From: Anaerolineae bacterium
GTDB lineage: Bacteria; Chloroflexota; Anaerolineae; B4-G1
DNA: 24,504 nt
Reading direction: 5' to 3'
Assembly (NCBI GenBank): GCA_030620125.1
Contig: JAUXFI010000004.1
Coordinates: forward strand, 1 to 24,504
The notes under the pieces are model-generated. The model did not search any database, had not been told where the DNA came from, and saw only the letters and a program-made list of their open reading frames with translations. Below, one piece after another: positions 1 through 7,924 of the stretch. The stretch's first letter is position 1, and each line of letters starts with the position of its first letter. The position numbers were made by a program, and so were the translations under genes.

Positions 1-1
1 C

Positions 2-748
2 CACCAATCTACCAGTTTACCAATCTACCAGTCTACCGGCCTTCTGCTCATTGGAGGTGCTGTCCTCCCGATGCTCGCTGCCCTGGCAATGTCCTGGAGC
101 CGGGGGGCGTGGCTGGGCTTTGGGGCGGCGATGTTGGCGATGGCAGTCGCGCTGCCGCGCAAGACACGCTGGGGACTGTTGCTGGTCGCCGTGCTCGTCG
201 TCGCCGGACTTGGCCTGCACGCGGCCGGCCTGGTTCCGGAGTCCGTCACAGCCCGCCTGACCGACTTTGTTCAGGACGTGCGTTTCGAGGACATGCGCGG
301 GGTGATCATCAACGACGACAACTATGCCGTCACCGAGCGGCTGGCCCACTGGCAGGCGGCGCTGGAAATGCTGCGCTACAACCTGTGGACGGGCATCGGT
401 TTCGGCTGCTACGAACCGGCCTACCGAGACTTTGCGCTCATCAACTGGTCCATCCCGCTGGGGCACGCCCACAACTATTACCTGAACATCGCCGCCGAGA
501 CTGGCATCATCGGCCTGGTCGCCTACCTTTTCCTGTGGGTGGCAGTCTTCTGGCAGACATGGCGAGCTACCCGTCGCGCCCAGGGACTGCTACGCGGGGT
601 TGCCATCGGTCTCCTGGGCACCTGGACCCACCTGAGCGTCCACCACCTCCTCGACAACCTCTACGTCAACAACGTCCACCTGTACATCGGCGTCCTCCTC
701 GGCCTCCTGGCCTTTGTCGTACAGAAAACGCGGATGGCAGAACAATAA
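2..748 (+). CDS. O-antigen ligase/polymerase (Wzy_C/WaaL-like), 5'-truncated by the window edge
   Basis: This is the C-terminal part of an integral membrane O-antigen ligase/polymerase, the family that polymerises glycan repeats or transfers undecaprenyl-linked glycan on the outer face of the membrane. The frame is open from base 2, so the gene begins outside the window; the first in-frame ATG at 71 is probably internal. The visible part shows MSWSRGAWLG after a hydrophobic segment, a loop with a GIGFGCYEPAY stretch, then HAHNYYLNIAAETGIIGLV. The HNxxLxxxxExGxxGL pattern is the family hallmark, with His and Glu lying near the active site. Hydrophobic segments follow to the end. The first codons (bases 3-37) are encoded by an octamer repeat, giving a polar stretch (STSLPIYQST) just before a membrane segment. 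GtrA and GT4 genes follow on the same strand, which fits a surface-polysaccharide locus. Confidence 0.82.
   Translation, partial: HQSTSLPIYQSTGLLLIGGAVLPMLAALAMSWSRGAWLGFGAAMLAMAVALPRKTRWGLLLVAVLVVAGLGLHAAGLVPESVTARLTDFVQDVRFEDMRGVIINDDNYAVTERLAHWQAALEMLRYNLWTGIGFGCYEPAYRDFALINWSIPLGHAHNYYLNIAAETGIIGLVAYLFLWVAVFWQTWRATRRAQGLLRGVAIGLLGTWTHLSVHHLLDNLYVNNVHLYIGVLLGLLAFVVQKTRMAEQ
3..37. repeat. Short tandem octamer repeat (ACCARTYT)
   Basis: Four consecutive 8-bp units (ACCAATCT, ACCAGTTT, ACCAATCT, ACCAGTCT) followed by ACC. The two 16-bp halves (3-18 and 19-34) differ at one base. The array may continue left of the window. It lies inside the open reading frame of the O-antigen ligase and is read as a low-complexity peptide. 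Confidence 0.75.
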
Positions 749-769
749 CGGATAGAAGGATATGATCGT

Positions 770-1264
770 ATGATCACTAGAATTGCTACATGTACCCGCA
801 CCAATCAGAAAGAGTTGTCCCGCTTCCTCAAGTTCTCCGTCGTCGGCGCGTTGGGAGCCGCGATTGACTTTGGCTTGCTCAACTTTTTGGTGCAAGTGGC
901 CCGCTTTCCCAAGGTGAGCGCCAACGTTTGCTCTTTCACCGTAGCGGTCATCAGTAACTTTGTCTGGAACCGGCTGTGGGTCTACCCAGAGACGCGGGGT
1001 GAGCCATTGCGCAAACAGTTCGTCCAGTTCTTCATCGTCAACCTGGCCGGGCTGATCATCAACACGGTGATCTTTTACGGTTCCGACCGCTGGCTCCTGG
1101 GCGAGACGGGCCTGCTGGCTGGTCCCGTCGGCGTGCTGGCCCTCGCCATCGGGATGGCCCACTTCGACCTGGCCTACAACGGCGCCAAAGTACTCGCTAC
1201 CGGCGTGGTGCTGTTCTGGAACTTTATCGTCAACCGGCTCTGGACCTTCCGCCACATCCGCTGA
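770..1264 (+). CDS. GtrA family membrane protein (putative polyprenyl-phosphate-sugar flippase)
   Basis: A 164-aa protein with four predicted membrane segments, the usual GtrA/DPMS_2 size and topology. Family members help move undecaprenyl-phosphate-linked sugars across the membrane, or anchor cell-wall glycosylation enzymes. Visible hallmarks are FLKFSVVGALGAAIDFGLLN near the N-terminus, SNFVWNRLWVYP after the second segment, and the C-terminal repeat FWNFIVNRLWTFRHIR; the doubled N-R-L-W-x-F/Y motif is typical. The ATG at 770 has AGAAGGA (754-760) nine bases upstream. A competing ATG at 762 is out of frame. It starts 21 bases after the O-antigen ligase stop and probably shares its transcript. 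The sugar carried cannot be told from sequence. Confidence 0.87.
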   Translation: MITRIATCTRTNQKELSRFLKFSVVGALGAAIDFGLLNFLVQVARFPKVSANVCSFTVAVISNFVWNRLWVYPETRGEPLRKQFVQFFIVNLAGLIINTVIFYGSDRWLLGETGLLAGPVGVLALAIGMAHFDLAYNGAKVLATGVVLFWNFIVNRLWTFRHIR

Positions 1265-1297
1265 TGAATCCGTCACTGTCCTGAAATCCGAGTTCTA

Positions 1298-2449
1298 ATG
1301 CAAATAGGCATAGACTACACCGCCGCGGCCCGCCAGCGTGCCGGCATAGGCCGCTACACCCGCGAGCTAGTCACAGCACTGCTGGCATTAGATAGCGCAC
1401 ATCAATACGTCATCTTTGCTGCCATCGGCGGCCTGGATACCAGAGATTGGGTATTGGAAACTGAAAAGCTGCGAGCACCCAACATCCAATTCCACACCCT
1501 TCCCCTCAGCGACGACTGGCTCGCCCGTCTCTGGCAGCGGTTGCGCTTGCCCATCCCGGTCGAGACCATCACCGGCCCCCTCGACGTCTTCTACTCTCCC
1601 GACTTTGTCCTCCCCCCCACCCGGCAGAGCACGCGCACCCTACTCACCGTCCCCGACCTGTCCTTCCTGCACTATCCCGACCACTTTGTGCCCAAACTGG
1701 TGCGCTACCTGAACCAGGTCGTGCCCCGCTCCATCGCCCGCGCCGACCTGGTGCTGGCCGATTCGGCAGCCACTCAAGCCGACATCGTCTCGCTCCTGGA
1801 CGTTCCCCCCGAAAAGGTCCAGGTGCTCTACTCCGGCGTCCACCCCCGTTTCCAGCCCCAGCCCGAACCAGGCGAGGCCGAGCGCATCCGTGCCCGCTAC
1901 GGCCTGGACGAGCAGCCCTACGTCCTCAGCGTCGGCACCGTACAGCCGCGCAAGAACTATGTCCGCCTGATACAAGCCTTCACCCAACTGCAGACCTGCA
2001 AACTCGCAGACCTGCAACTGGTGATCGCTGGCGGACGGGGTTGGCTCTACGAGGACATCCTCGCCGAGGCGGAGAAGCACGGCGAGAGAGCGCGCTTCCT
2101 GGGCTTTGTGGACGACGCCGACCTACCCGCACTGTACCGCCACGCAGCCCTCTTCGCCTTCCCATCGCTGTACGAAGGCTTTGGGCTGCCGGTGCTGGAG
2201 GCTATGGCCTGTGGCGTCCCCGTCGTCTGCTCGGATGAATCGTCGCTCCCAGAGGTCGCGGGGGACGCGGCGCTGCTGGTGGATCCGCTCAATACCACCG
2301 CTCTGGCCAAGGCGATGACCCGTGTGCTGGAGGATGACGACCTGCGCCGGGAGATGATTGACCGTGGGCTTGCCCAGGCAGCCCGGTTCACCTGGGAGCG
2401 AGCTGCCCGCCAACTCCTGGGCCTATTCAACGTCGCGCGTGTCGCGTGA
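1298..2449 (+). CDS. Glycosyltransferase family 4 (GT-B, group 1)
   Basis: A 383-aa cytoplasmic or membrane-associated retaining glycosyltransferase of the GT-B fold. The N-terminal acceptor domain starts MQIGIDYTAAARQRAGIGRYTREL, a typical GT4 opening with a Gly-rich loop. The C-terminal nucleotide-sugar domain begins around residue 205 (PYVLSVGTVQPRKNY) and carries EGFGLPVLEAMACGVPVV near residue 293, the E(x7)E donor-binding motif, followed by SSLPEVAGDAALLVDP. The protein resembles mannosyl- or rhamnosyltransferases, but donor and acceptor cannot be assigned. There is no clear Shine-Dalgarno before the ATG at 1298, though the N-terminal match supports this start. It lies 33 bases after the GtrA gene and probably belongs to the same polysaccharide operon. 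Confidence 0.9.
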   Translation: MQIGIDYTAAARQRAGIGRYTRELVTALLALDSAHQYVIFAAIGGLDTRDWVLETEKLRAPNIQFHTLPLSDDWLARLWQRLRLPIPVETITGPLDVFYSPDFVLPPTRQSTRTLLTVPDLSFLHYPDHFVPKLVRYLNQVVPRSIARADLVLADSAATQADIVSLLDVPPEKVQVLYSGVHPRFQPQPEPGEAERIRARYGLDEQPYVLSVGTVQPRKNYVRLIQAFTQLQTCKLADLQLVIAGGRGWLYEDILAEAEKHGERARFLGFVDDADLPALYRHAALFAFPSLYEGFGLPVLEAMACGVPVVCSDESSLPEVAGDAALLVDPLNTTALAKAMTRVLEDDDLRREMIDRGLAQAARFTWERAARQLLGLFNVARVA

Positions 2450-2465
2450 GGAGGTCTGTGTCACG

Positions 2466-2816
2466 ATGAAACCTATTTACTCCACGAACAGCGAATGGGT
2501 TGCCCTTCTGCACGAGGGCCATCTCTACAACACCCGTGGCGAGTGGATCGGCTGGCTCGACGGCCGGGACATCTACACCCGCGACGGGGAGTACGCGGGC
2601 TTCCTCTCGAACGATGGGCGCGTCCTGCGCGAGCGCATCCGCAGGCAGCGACCACTCCGCCCTGTGCCTCCCGCTCGCCCAAAGGTCAGGCCGCCGGCCA
2701 AAGTGCCCCTGGCCCCCTTCTTCGCCGAACTGCCCTGGAAGCTGATAGACCTCTTCGAAGAGGAGCCCGAGGTCTTTAAGCATATCTCTTCCCTGCGGCC
2801 CGATTGGGAGGATTGA
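2466..2816 (+). CDS. Small beta-repeat protein (resembles the 4-fold beta flap family)
   Basis: A 116-aa soluble protein of unknown function. The N-terminal half is built of short repeats of the form (Y/W)xxxGEWxGWL: LYNTRGEWIGWLDGRDIYTR then DGEYAGFLSNDGRVL. This suggests stacked beta hairpins, as in proteins annotated as 4-fold beta flap; that assignment is from memory. A Pro/Arg-rich linker (about residues 58-82, RPVPPARPKVRPPAK) leads to an acidic C-terminal helix region (IDLFEEEPEVFKHI). The ATG at 2466 is preferred over an upstream in-frame start at 2358, because the latter would sit inside the GT4 gene and because AGGAGG at 2449-2454 overlaps the GT4 stop. The next gene starts three bases after this stop, so the two are probably co-translated. 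Confidence 0.72.
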   Translation: MKPIYSTNSEWVALLHEGHLYNTRGEWIGWLDGRDIYTRDGEYAGFLSNDGRVLRERIRRQRPLRPVPPARPKVRPPAKVPLAPFFAELPWKLIDLFEEEPEVFKHISSLRPDWED

Positions 2817-2819
2817 CCA

Positions 2820-3440
2820 ATGTTCGGGATTTGCCTCTTGGGCCTCGTTCTCGCCGTCGCCGGCTACTTTGGCCCCTGGGTGTACCACGAGACCGCCGCA
2901 CTCACCGCGACAGGCTTTGAATTGGTCGAGTTCGCCAAGTTCTTCCCCCAGGTGCAGGGCGGTGTGGTGCCTGTGGTCCGCGCACTGTTCCTCACGCCGC
3001 TGGTCGCTTCCGCCGTCCTGCTCGGCCTCCTGGCCAACCGGCCCGCCCGTCGCCTCCTCGTCCGCCTCGCCGCGACCGGTCTCGCCGCGCTGCTGGCCCT
3101 CGCCGCCCTACCCCCCTACGAATCCCTCCTCGACCCCCAGTACCGGGGTCAACTGATCCTGGTCACCGGCGGGCTACTGCTGGGACTGCTGACTCCCCTG
3201 ACCCATCGGCTCCCTCGACGCGCCTGGGGCATCCTGGTCGCGCTGCTGGCGCTTGCGGGCGGCATCCCCGCACTGTGGCAGTTCACACTCCTCCATCCCC
3301 TCGTCGTCGCGCTGTACGACAAGCCCCTCGGCCCAGGCTGGGGGCTGATCATCTGCGCAGTTGGCTTCGGGCTGCTCTTGATCTGCGGCATCCTCGCCGC
3401 CGCCAGCCCTGACCGCTCCAGGCAGCCTCCACCTCGCTAA
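2820..3440 (+). CDS. Integral membrane protein of unknown function
   Basis: A 206-aa hydrophobic protein with about six predicted membrane segments: residues 1-20, 58-75, 80-97, 113-130, 135-155 and 178-196. The loop between segments 1 and 2 (about residues 22-55, WVYHETAALTATGFELVEFA) is the longest soluble stretch and probably faces outward. No catalytic or transport motif is recognised. It begins three bases after the beta-repeat protein, so the two genes may be functionally paired. Its TAA stop overlaps the TAG stop of the convergent EamA gene by four bases (3437-3440), leaving no room for a conventional terminator between the two transcripts. Confidence 0.7.
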   Translation: MFGICLLGLVLAVAGYFGPWVYHETAALTATGFELVEFAKFFPQVQGGVVPVVRALFLTPLVASAVLLGLLANRPARRLLVRLAATGLAALLALAALPPYESLLDPQYRGQLILVTGGLLLGLLTPLTHRLPRRAWGILVALLALAGGIPALWQFTLLHPLVVALYDKPLGPGWGLIICAVGFGLLLICGILAAASPDRSRQPPPR

Positions 3441-4321
3441 CCCGTGGTCTCCCGCTGCAAGACCACCACCGCTGCCATAGTCAGACCCACGCCGAGCAAC
3501 TGCAGCGCCTCCATCCGTTCGCTCAGGAATGCCCATCCCAGCAGAGTGGCGATGGCCGGCTCCAGCGTGGCGACGATGCTGGCGCTGCTGGCCGGCACCC
3601 GCCGCAACGCCGCGTTAAAGGCCAGGCCGCCCCCCAACGTCGGCACCAGTCCCAGCGCTAACAGCCAGAAAAGCAACGATGGCGTGGTCAACCCACGGAT
3701 CAGGGCGTCTGGCGATTGCAGCGGGAGCATGAACAGAGCACCGAACCCCAGCGCGTAGGCCAGCGTGGACCAGGCCGTGTAGCGGCGCTGAGCGACCTTG
3801 CTGAATATGGTGTACAACCCGTAGGTCAGCCCGGCCCCCAGCCCGGCCAGGATGCCGAGCAGGTTCAGTCGCACGCTGTCCAGGTCGTAGGCCCGGCCGA
3901 CCAGCACGCAGCCCGCGCAGGCCAACAGCAGCGCACCGATCTTGGGCCCGCTGAGCCGCTCCTTGAGGAAAACCGCGCTGATGAGCGTCACCCACGCCGG
4001 GGCCGTGTACATGAGTACCGCCGCCACCCCCATCCCGGCCAGAGCAATGGCAAAGATGTAGACAACGAAAAAGGCAGCCACACCCGTCAGCCCAAAGACG
4101 GCGAACAGGAGCCAGTCACGCCGCTCCAGCCTCAGCCAACTGCGCCGCCGCCATCCCAGGATCAGGAACAGCGCCACCGACGACACGGCGGCCCGGTAGA
4201 ACGCGATGGTGAGGCGGGACAGACCCTGGGCGGCCAGCCCGTTGTAGAAAAGCCCCAGCGTCGCCCACAGGGTAGCAGCGACGAGAGCCAGACCGTAGCC
4301 GCGCAATCGCTCTGACCGCAC
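3437..4321 (-). CDS. EamA/DMT-superfamily transporter
   Basis: A 294-aa inner-membrane protein with ten predicted helices in two EamA repeats, the standard size for drug/metabolite exporters of the RhaT/YdcZ/RarD type. The first repeat begins GLALVAATLWATLGLFYNGL and ends near APAWVTLISAVFLKERLSG. The second begins LLGILAGLGAGLTYGLYTIFSK and ends LEPAIATLLGWAFLSERM. The (E/K)(R)xxxxxxxG ending of each repeat and the PA(W/I) before it are typical. The substrate cannot be predicted. The start is GTG at 4321, with GGAG about six bases upstream in the minus-strand reading. It is the last gene of the long minus-strand block and converges with the unknown membrane protein, sharing four bases of stop codons. 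Confidence 0.87.
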   Translation of the reverse strand: MRSERLRGYGLALVAATLWATLGLFYNGLAAQGLSRLTIAFYRAAVSSVALFLILGWRRRSWLRLERRDWLLFAVFGLTGVAAFFVVYIFAIALAGMGVAAVLMYTAPAWVTLISAVFLKERLSGPKIGALLLACAGCVLVGRAYDLDSVRLNLLGILAGLGAGLTYGLYTIFSKVAQRRYTAWSTLAYALGFGALFMLPLQSPDALIRGLTTPSLLFWLLALGLVPTLGGGLAFNAALRRVPASSASIVATLEPAIATLLGWAFLSERMEALQLLGVGLTMAAVVVLQRETTG

Positions 4322-4367
4322 TACAGCTCCATCTCTTTCCCGCTTCCTACCTCCCGCTCCACTCCGC

Positions 4368-5156
4368 TTACTGCTGCAAGAAGCCAGTCACCCCGCGTAT
4401 GACCGAACCCTCACCCATTGACTTCCCCCCCTCCGAGGGCGCGAACTCTAGGATGCGGTCGGCCAGACGGGAGAACGGCAGCGACTGTAGCCAAACGCGG
4501 CCAGTCCCCTGCAGAGTAGCCAGGAAGAGCCCCTCGCCACCAAAGACCATGGACTTTAGGTTGCCCGCCTGCTGGATGTCGTAACTGATGGTATTCTCGA
4601 AGGCGACGATGCACCCGGTATCTACCATGAGCTTTTCGTTGTTGAGGCGCTTTTCCACGATGGTGCCGCCCGCGTGGATAAAGACCATGCCATCACCTCG
4701 GAGCCGCTGGAGGATAAAGCCCTCACCGCCGAAAAGCCCGGCGCCGATCTTTTTGTTAAAGGCAATGCTCACCTCGGTGCCCAGCGCAGCACACAGGAAA
4801 GAGTCCTTCTGGCAGATCAATTCCCCATTCGCTTCATCCAGGTCAATGGACATGATCCTCCCCGGGTAGGGCGCTCCGAAGGCCACGTGCTTCTTACCCT
4901 CAGGCGCAGAGTTGGTAAAGTGGGTTACGAACAGCGACTCGCCGGTGACCACCCGCTTCCCGATGCCCACCAGCTTGTCCATAAAGCCAGATTTCGGCTT
5001 GGAGCCATCCCCCATCTTGGCCTCAAAGCTGATGCCGTCTTCCATGTACATCATCGTCCCGGCTTCCGCGATCACAGTCTCGCCGGGATCCAGCTCGATC
5101 TCCACGAACTGCAGATCGTCGCCAAAAACCTTATAGTCAACCTCGTGGCTTTTCAT
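4368..5156 (-). CDS. AIM24 / TIGR00266 family protein
   Basis: A 262-aa soluble protein of the AIM24-like family, a Gly-rich double beta-sandwich found in bacteria, archaea and mitochondria. The bacterial role is poorly defined. Family features visible here are [20 protein letters not shown] near the N-terminus, [11 protein letters not shown] around residue 75, the repeated Gly-rich turns [19 protein letters not shown] and [18 protein letters not shown], and [13 protein letters not shown] between them. The ATG at 5156 has a strong AGGAGGAA at 5163-5170, seven bases upstream. It lies 60 bases downstream of dcd and may be co-transcribed. Nothing in the context assigns a role. Confidence 0.85.
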   Translation of the reverse strand: MKSHEVDYKVFGDDLQFVEIELDPGETVIAEAGTMMYMEDGISFEAKMGDGSKPKSGFMDKLVGIGKRVVTGESLFVTHFTNSAPEGKKHVAFGAPYPGRIMSIDLDEANGELICQKDSFLCAALGTEVSIAFNKKIGAGLFGGEGFILQRLRGDGMVFIHAGGTIVEKRLNNEKLMVDTGCIVAFENTISYDIQQAGNLKSMVFGGEGLFLATLQGTGRVWLQSLPFSRLADRILEFAPSEGGKSMGEGSVIRGVTGFLQQ

Positions 5157-5216
5157 AGTATCTTCCTCCTGTAGATATTTGAACAGATTCGTTGCACACG
5201 CTTGATTCAGCAGACA

Positions 5217-6092
5217 TCACAGCCGGGGCAGAACAATAGACTGCTGGCGTTGGTACTTGCCCTTCTTGTCGGCGTAGGAGACCTCGCACTCCTCATCTGC
5301 TTCAAAGAAGAGTACCTGGGCGATGCCTTCATTGGCATAGATCTTGGCCGGGAGGGGTGTAGTGTTGCTGATCTCTAGCGTGACGTAGCCCTCCCACTCC
5401 GGCTCGAAAGGCGTCACGTTGGCTATGATGCCGCAGCGGGCATACGAACTTTTTCCCACGCAGACCGTCAGCACACTGCGCGGAACGCAAAAGTACTCCA
5501 CAGTACGGCTCAACGCAAAGGAATTGGGCGGGATGATACACACCTCGCCCACAAAGTCAACGAAGGAAGCAGCATCAAAACGCTTGGGGTCCACGACGAT
5601 GGACTTGCTCGACTTTAACTCGGCCAGTGCGCGGGAGGCTGCGTCGCGGCGGTGCGCCAGATACGGCCACACTTGCGACAGGATGTACTGCACATCGGCC
5701 GTCTTGCTCACGACTAGCTCGACTTGACCATCATCAGACTGCCGCAGCCGACCTGTACCGACGATAGCCCGCAGTCCCTCCAATAGCTGACGGTCGTTGC
5801 CAGCGATAGTTAGCGCCAGGCCTGGCCGCCCCTGCGGTTCCACAGCGTCGTAGCCAATCTGTCCCCGCGCGTCCAGCATCCCCGCGACGTAGGCACACTG
5901 CACATCCGAAAGCTTCGCCGCCGTGATCTCTGGCTGAAAGATCTTGAACTCGTCCGCCACGCGGATGTCGTAACCGTAGGACGAAAGGCCATAAGAAATA
6001 ACGCCGTCGCGCACCTGCCCATCCACGAACGGCTCAATCATCCGCTGCTCCAGCGCCATTTTACGAATCCAGTGATCAGGCTTAAGTCCCAC
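5217..6092 (-). CDS. dcd: dCTP deaminase interrupted by an in-frame LAGLIDADG-like domain
   Basis: dCTP deaminase turns dCTP into dUTP, feeding dTMP synthesis. Residues 1-52 ([31 protein letters not shown]) and 166-291 ([63 protein letters not shown], ending KGKYQRQQ) match the family closely. R219 in SSYAR and E240 in VTLEISN correspond to the substrate-binding Arg and general-base Glu. The protein has 291 residues against the usual 185-195. The excess is one block, roughly residues 53-165, in a loop that normally holds only a few residues. Both enzyme halves look intact, so the protein may still be active. The start is GTG at 6092, with AGGAGG at 6104-6109 eleven bases upstream. An alternative reading is a mini-intein, but no splice-junction residues are seen. 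Confidence 0.9.
   Translation of the reverse strand: MGLKPDHWIRKMALEQRMIEPFVDGQVRDGVISYGLSSYGYDIRVADEFKIFQPEITAAKLSDVQCAYVAGMLDARGQIGYDAVEPQGRPGLALTIAGNDRQLLEGLRAIVGTGRLRQSDDGQVELVVSKTADVQYILSQVWPYLAHRRDAASRALAELKSSKSIVVDPKRFDAASFVDFVGEVCIIPPNSFALSRTVEYFCVPRSVLTVCVGKSSYARCGIIANVTPFEPEWEGYVTLEISNTTPLPAKIYANEGIAQVLFFEADEECEVSYADKKGKYQRQQSIVLPRL
5600..5935 (-). other. LAGLIDADG homing-endonuclease-like insert within dCTP deaminase
   Basis: Residues about 53-165 of the deaminase. The core is [14 protein letters not shown] (66-79), which aligns with the (L/Y)xAGxxDA(D/E)G helix of LAGLIDADG proteins. A beta segment follows (LALTIAGND, 92-100), then [16 protein letters not shown] (101-116), a second beta pair ([16 protein letters not shown], 123-138) and [18 protein letters not shown] (142-159). 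This alpha-beta-beta-alpha order is that of a single LAGLIDADG half. The metal-binding acid at the eighth motif position is Arg (R76), so nuclease activity is unlikely. The edges show neither an N-terminal Cys/Ser block A nor a terminal His-Asn, so protein splicing is unlikely. Boundaries are approximate. Confidence 0.72.
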
Positions 6093-6131
6093 CGGCTATA
6101 CCACCTCCTGCAGCAATTCCCGTTAGAGTTC

Positions 6132-6187
6132 GTAGTAACGACTTTAGTCGTTTTTGCTGTGTAACCAGCGACTAAAGTCGCCACTAC
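6132..6187. repeat. Imperfect 19-bp inverted repeat between argS and dcd
   Basis: The left arm GTAGTAACGACTTTAGTCG (6132-6150) and right arm CGACTAAAGTCGCCACTAC (6169-6187) pair at 17 of 19 positions around an 18-base loop. Each arm also contains the near-palindrome CGACTTTAGTCG. There is no T-tract on either side, so it is not a canonical intrinsic terminator. It looks like a small dispersed REP/MITE-type element and occupies nearly half of the 125-bp argS-dcd gap. Confidence 0.7.
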
Positions 6188-6217
6188 AAAGCTATTGACG
6201 AGTATCCAATATCCAAT

Positions 6218-7906
6218 TCACATCCGCTCCGGCGCACTCACCCCCAGTAACCCCAGCGCCCGCGCCAGCGTCAACCGGGCCGCTCGCACCAGCGTCAGCC
6301 GCGCCTGGGTCCGCTCTGGCTCCTCCGGCGCGACGACGCGACAGTCCCGGTAAAAGGCGTGGAAAACCGAGGCCAGGTCTTGCGCGTAAAAGGTAAAGTG
6401 ATGCGGCGCCGCCTGCGCTGCCGCCTGTGCCACGACCTCTGGCAACTCTAGCATCTTGCGAATCAGCGCCAATTCGCTCTCGTGAGTCAGTAACGCAACA
6501 TCGCCTGGAGCCTCCAGTTTCCACCCCTGGTCAGCGGCATAGCGCAGTATGCTGGCGATGCGGGCGTGGGCGTACTGAACGTAGTACACCAGATTCTTGT
6601 CAGATTGCTCAACCGCAAGGTCAAGATCGAAATCAATCGTCGCATCAACGGTGCACGTGAGGAGCATGAAGCGAATCGGGTCCGGACCAACCTCGTCGAG
6701 CAGCTCGCGCAGTGTGACGAACTCTCCAGCGCGTTTCGACATGCGCACGTCCTCACCGCTCCGCTTCAGGTTGACCATCTGATAAAGGATGACCACCACC
6801 TGCTCAGGGTCAAGTCCCAGCGCCTTCGCCGCGGCCTTCACACGAGGCACATCCCCGTGATGGTCGGCTCCCCAAACGTAGATCGCCTCATCAAAGCCGC
6901 GCTCGACCAGCTTGTTCCACACGTAAGCAATGTCAGAAGCAAGATAGGTAGGCCGCTCGTCCGGCTCCGGTATGACCTGGGGAGAGCGGATAACGACCGC
7001 GTCTGCATCCAGGTCGGGAGAGGTGAACCAGACCGCGTCATCGCGCTCGACGATGTAGCCCCTGTCCCGAAGCATCTGCAGGACACCGTCGAACAGCCCA
7101 GATTCGTGCAGGCTCTTCTCGTGGAACCAGGTGTCGAACTCTACTCCCAGGGCCGCCAGGTCCTGCCGGATTCCTTCGACCACGCGGGCTATGCCCTCCC
7201 CCCCCAGAGCGCGCACGGCCTCCCTGCGAGGCACGCTGAGATACCGGTCGCCGTACTGCTGGGCCATCTGTTGCCCCATCTCCACGACGTAATGGCCGTG
7301 GTAACCGTCCTCCGGGAATGGTTCGTCCTGTCCCAGGGCCTGAGCATAGCGGGCATAGATGCTCTTCCCAAACTTGCGCACCTGGGAACCGGCGTCATTG
7401 ACGTAGTACTCCCGCTCGACCTCGAAGCCTGCCGCCGCCAGCACGTTAGCCAGGCTGTCGCCGATGACCGCGTTGCGGACAGCACCAACGTGAATGGGGC
7501 CGGTAGGATTAGCGCTGACGAACTCGACCTGCACCCGCTTCCCCTGGCCGACATCCACGTTGCCCCATTGCTCCCCGGCGTCCAAGATCGCCTCAACCTG
7601 GGCCGCCAGCCAGGACGCATCCAGCGTCACGTTGATGTACCCAGGCCCGGCCACCTCGACCTTACCCACGAACGGGGCCGGCGGGATGTGCTCGATCACC
7701 CGCGCGGCGATCTCCCGAGGAGACATCCGCGCCTCGCCCGACAGCCGCAGGCAGACCGGCGAAGCGTAATCGCCGTGCTGGGCCTGGCGCGGGCGCTCTA
7801 CGACGACCACCGGCACCTCGAACTCTGGCAGCGCGCCATCCCTCTGCGCGGCCCGTAGCCCCGAGGTTATTAACACTGTTATCTGATCACGAACGAATTC
7901 TGCCAT
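6218..7906 (-). CDS. argS: Arginyl-tRNA synthetase
   Basis: Class I aminoacyl-tRNA synthetase that charges tRNA-Arg in the cytoplasm; 562 aa, the usual length. The N-terminal Arg-tRNA-synt-N (additional) domain covers residues 1-90 (QHGDYASPVCLRL). The Rossmann catalytic core starts at VEFVSANPTGPIHVGAVRNA (128-146), where the HIGH signature is HVGA (139-142), a common ArgS variant. YVNDAGSQVRKFGKSI (168-183) and YVWGADHHGDVPRV (343-356) are ArgS-specific. The KMSK-like loop is RMSK (388-391) in SGEDVRMSKRAGEFVTL. The C-terminal DALR anticodon-binding domain (about 440-562) ends LLGVSAPERM. The ATG at 7906 follows a GGAGG four bases upstream. The add stop codon is 18 bases upstream, so the two genes are probably co-transcribed. 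Confidence 0.97.
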   Translation of the reverse strand: MAEFVRDQITVLITSGLRAAQRDGALPEFEVPVVVVERPRQAQHGDYASPVCLRLSGEARMSPREIAARVIEHIPPAPFVGKVEVAGPGYINVTLDASWLAAQVEAILDAGEQWGNVDVGQGKRVQVEFVSANPTGPIHVGAVRNAVIGDSLANVLAAAGFEVEREYYVNDAGSQVRKFGKSIYARYAQALGQDEPFPEDGYHGHYVVEMGQQMAQQYGDRYLSVPRREAVRALGGEGIARVVEGIRQDLAALGVEFDTWFHEKSLHESGLFDGVLQMLRDRGYIVERDDAVWFTSPDLDADAVVIRSPQVIPEPDERPTYLASDIAYVWNKLVERGFDEAIYVWGADHHGDVPRVKAAAKALGLDPEQVVVILYQMVNLKRSGEDVRMSKRAGEFVTLRELLDEVGPDPIRFMLLTCTVDATIDFDLDLAVEQSDKNLVYYVQYAHARIASILRYAADQGWKLEAPGDVALLTHESELALIRKMLELPEVVAQAAAQAAPHHFTFYAQDLASVFHAFYRDCRVVAPEEPERTQARLTLVRAARLTLARALGLLGVSAPERM

Positions 7907-7924
7907 TACCCTCCTCTAGAACCA

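Noticed and set aside
3437..3440. Terminator between the convergent membrane protein and EamA genes
   Set aside because: The two stop codons overlap by four bases and no hairpin with a T-tract is visible on either side.
5600..5935. Intein in dCTP deaminase
   Set aside because: No Cys/Ser block A at the N-side border and no His-Asn followed by Cys/Ser/Thr at the C-side border; the insert has only the endonuclease-like part.
6566..7858. 430-codon plus-strand ORF opposite argS
   Set aside because: Exactly antisense to a clear argS gene; the translation is rich in His, Arg and Val with no recognisable motif. High-GC shadow.
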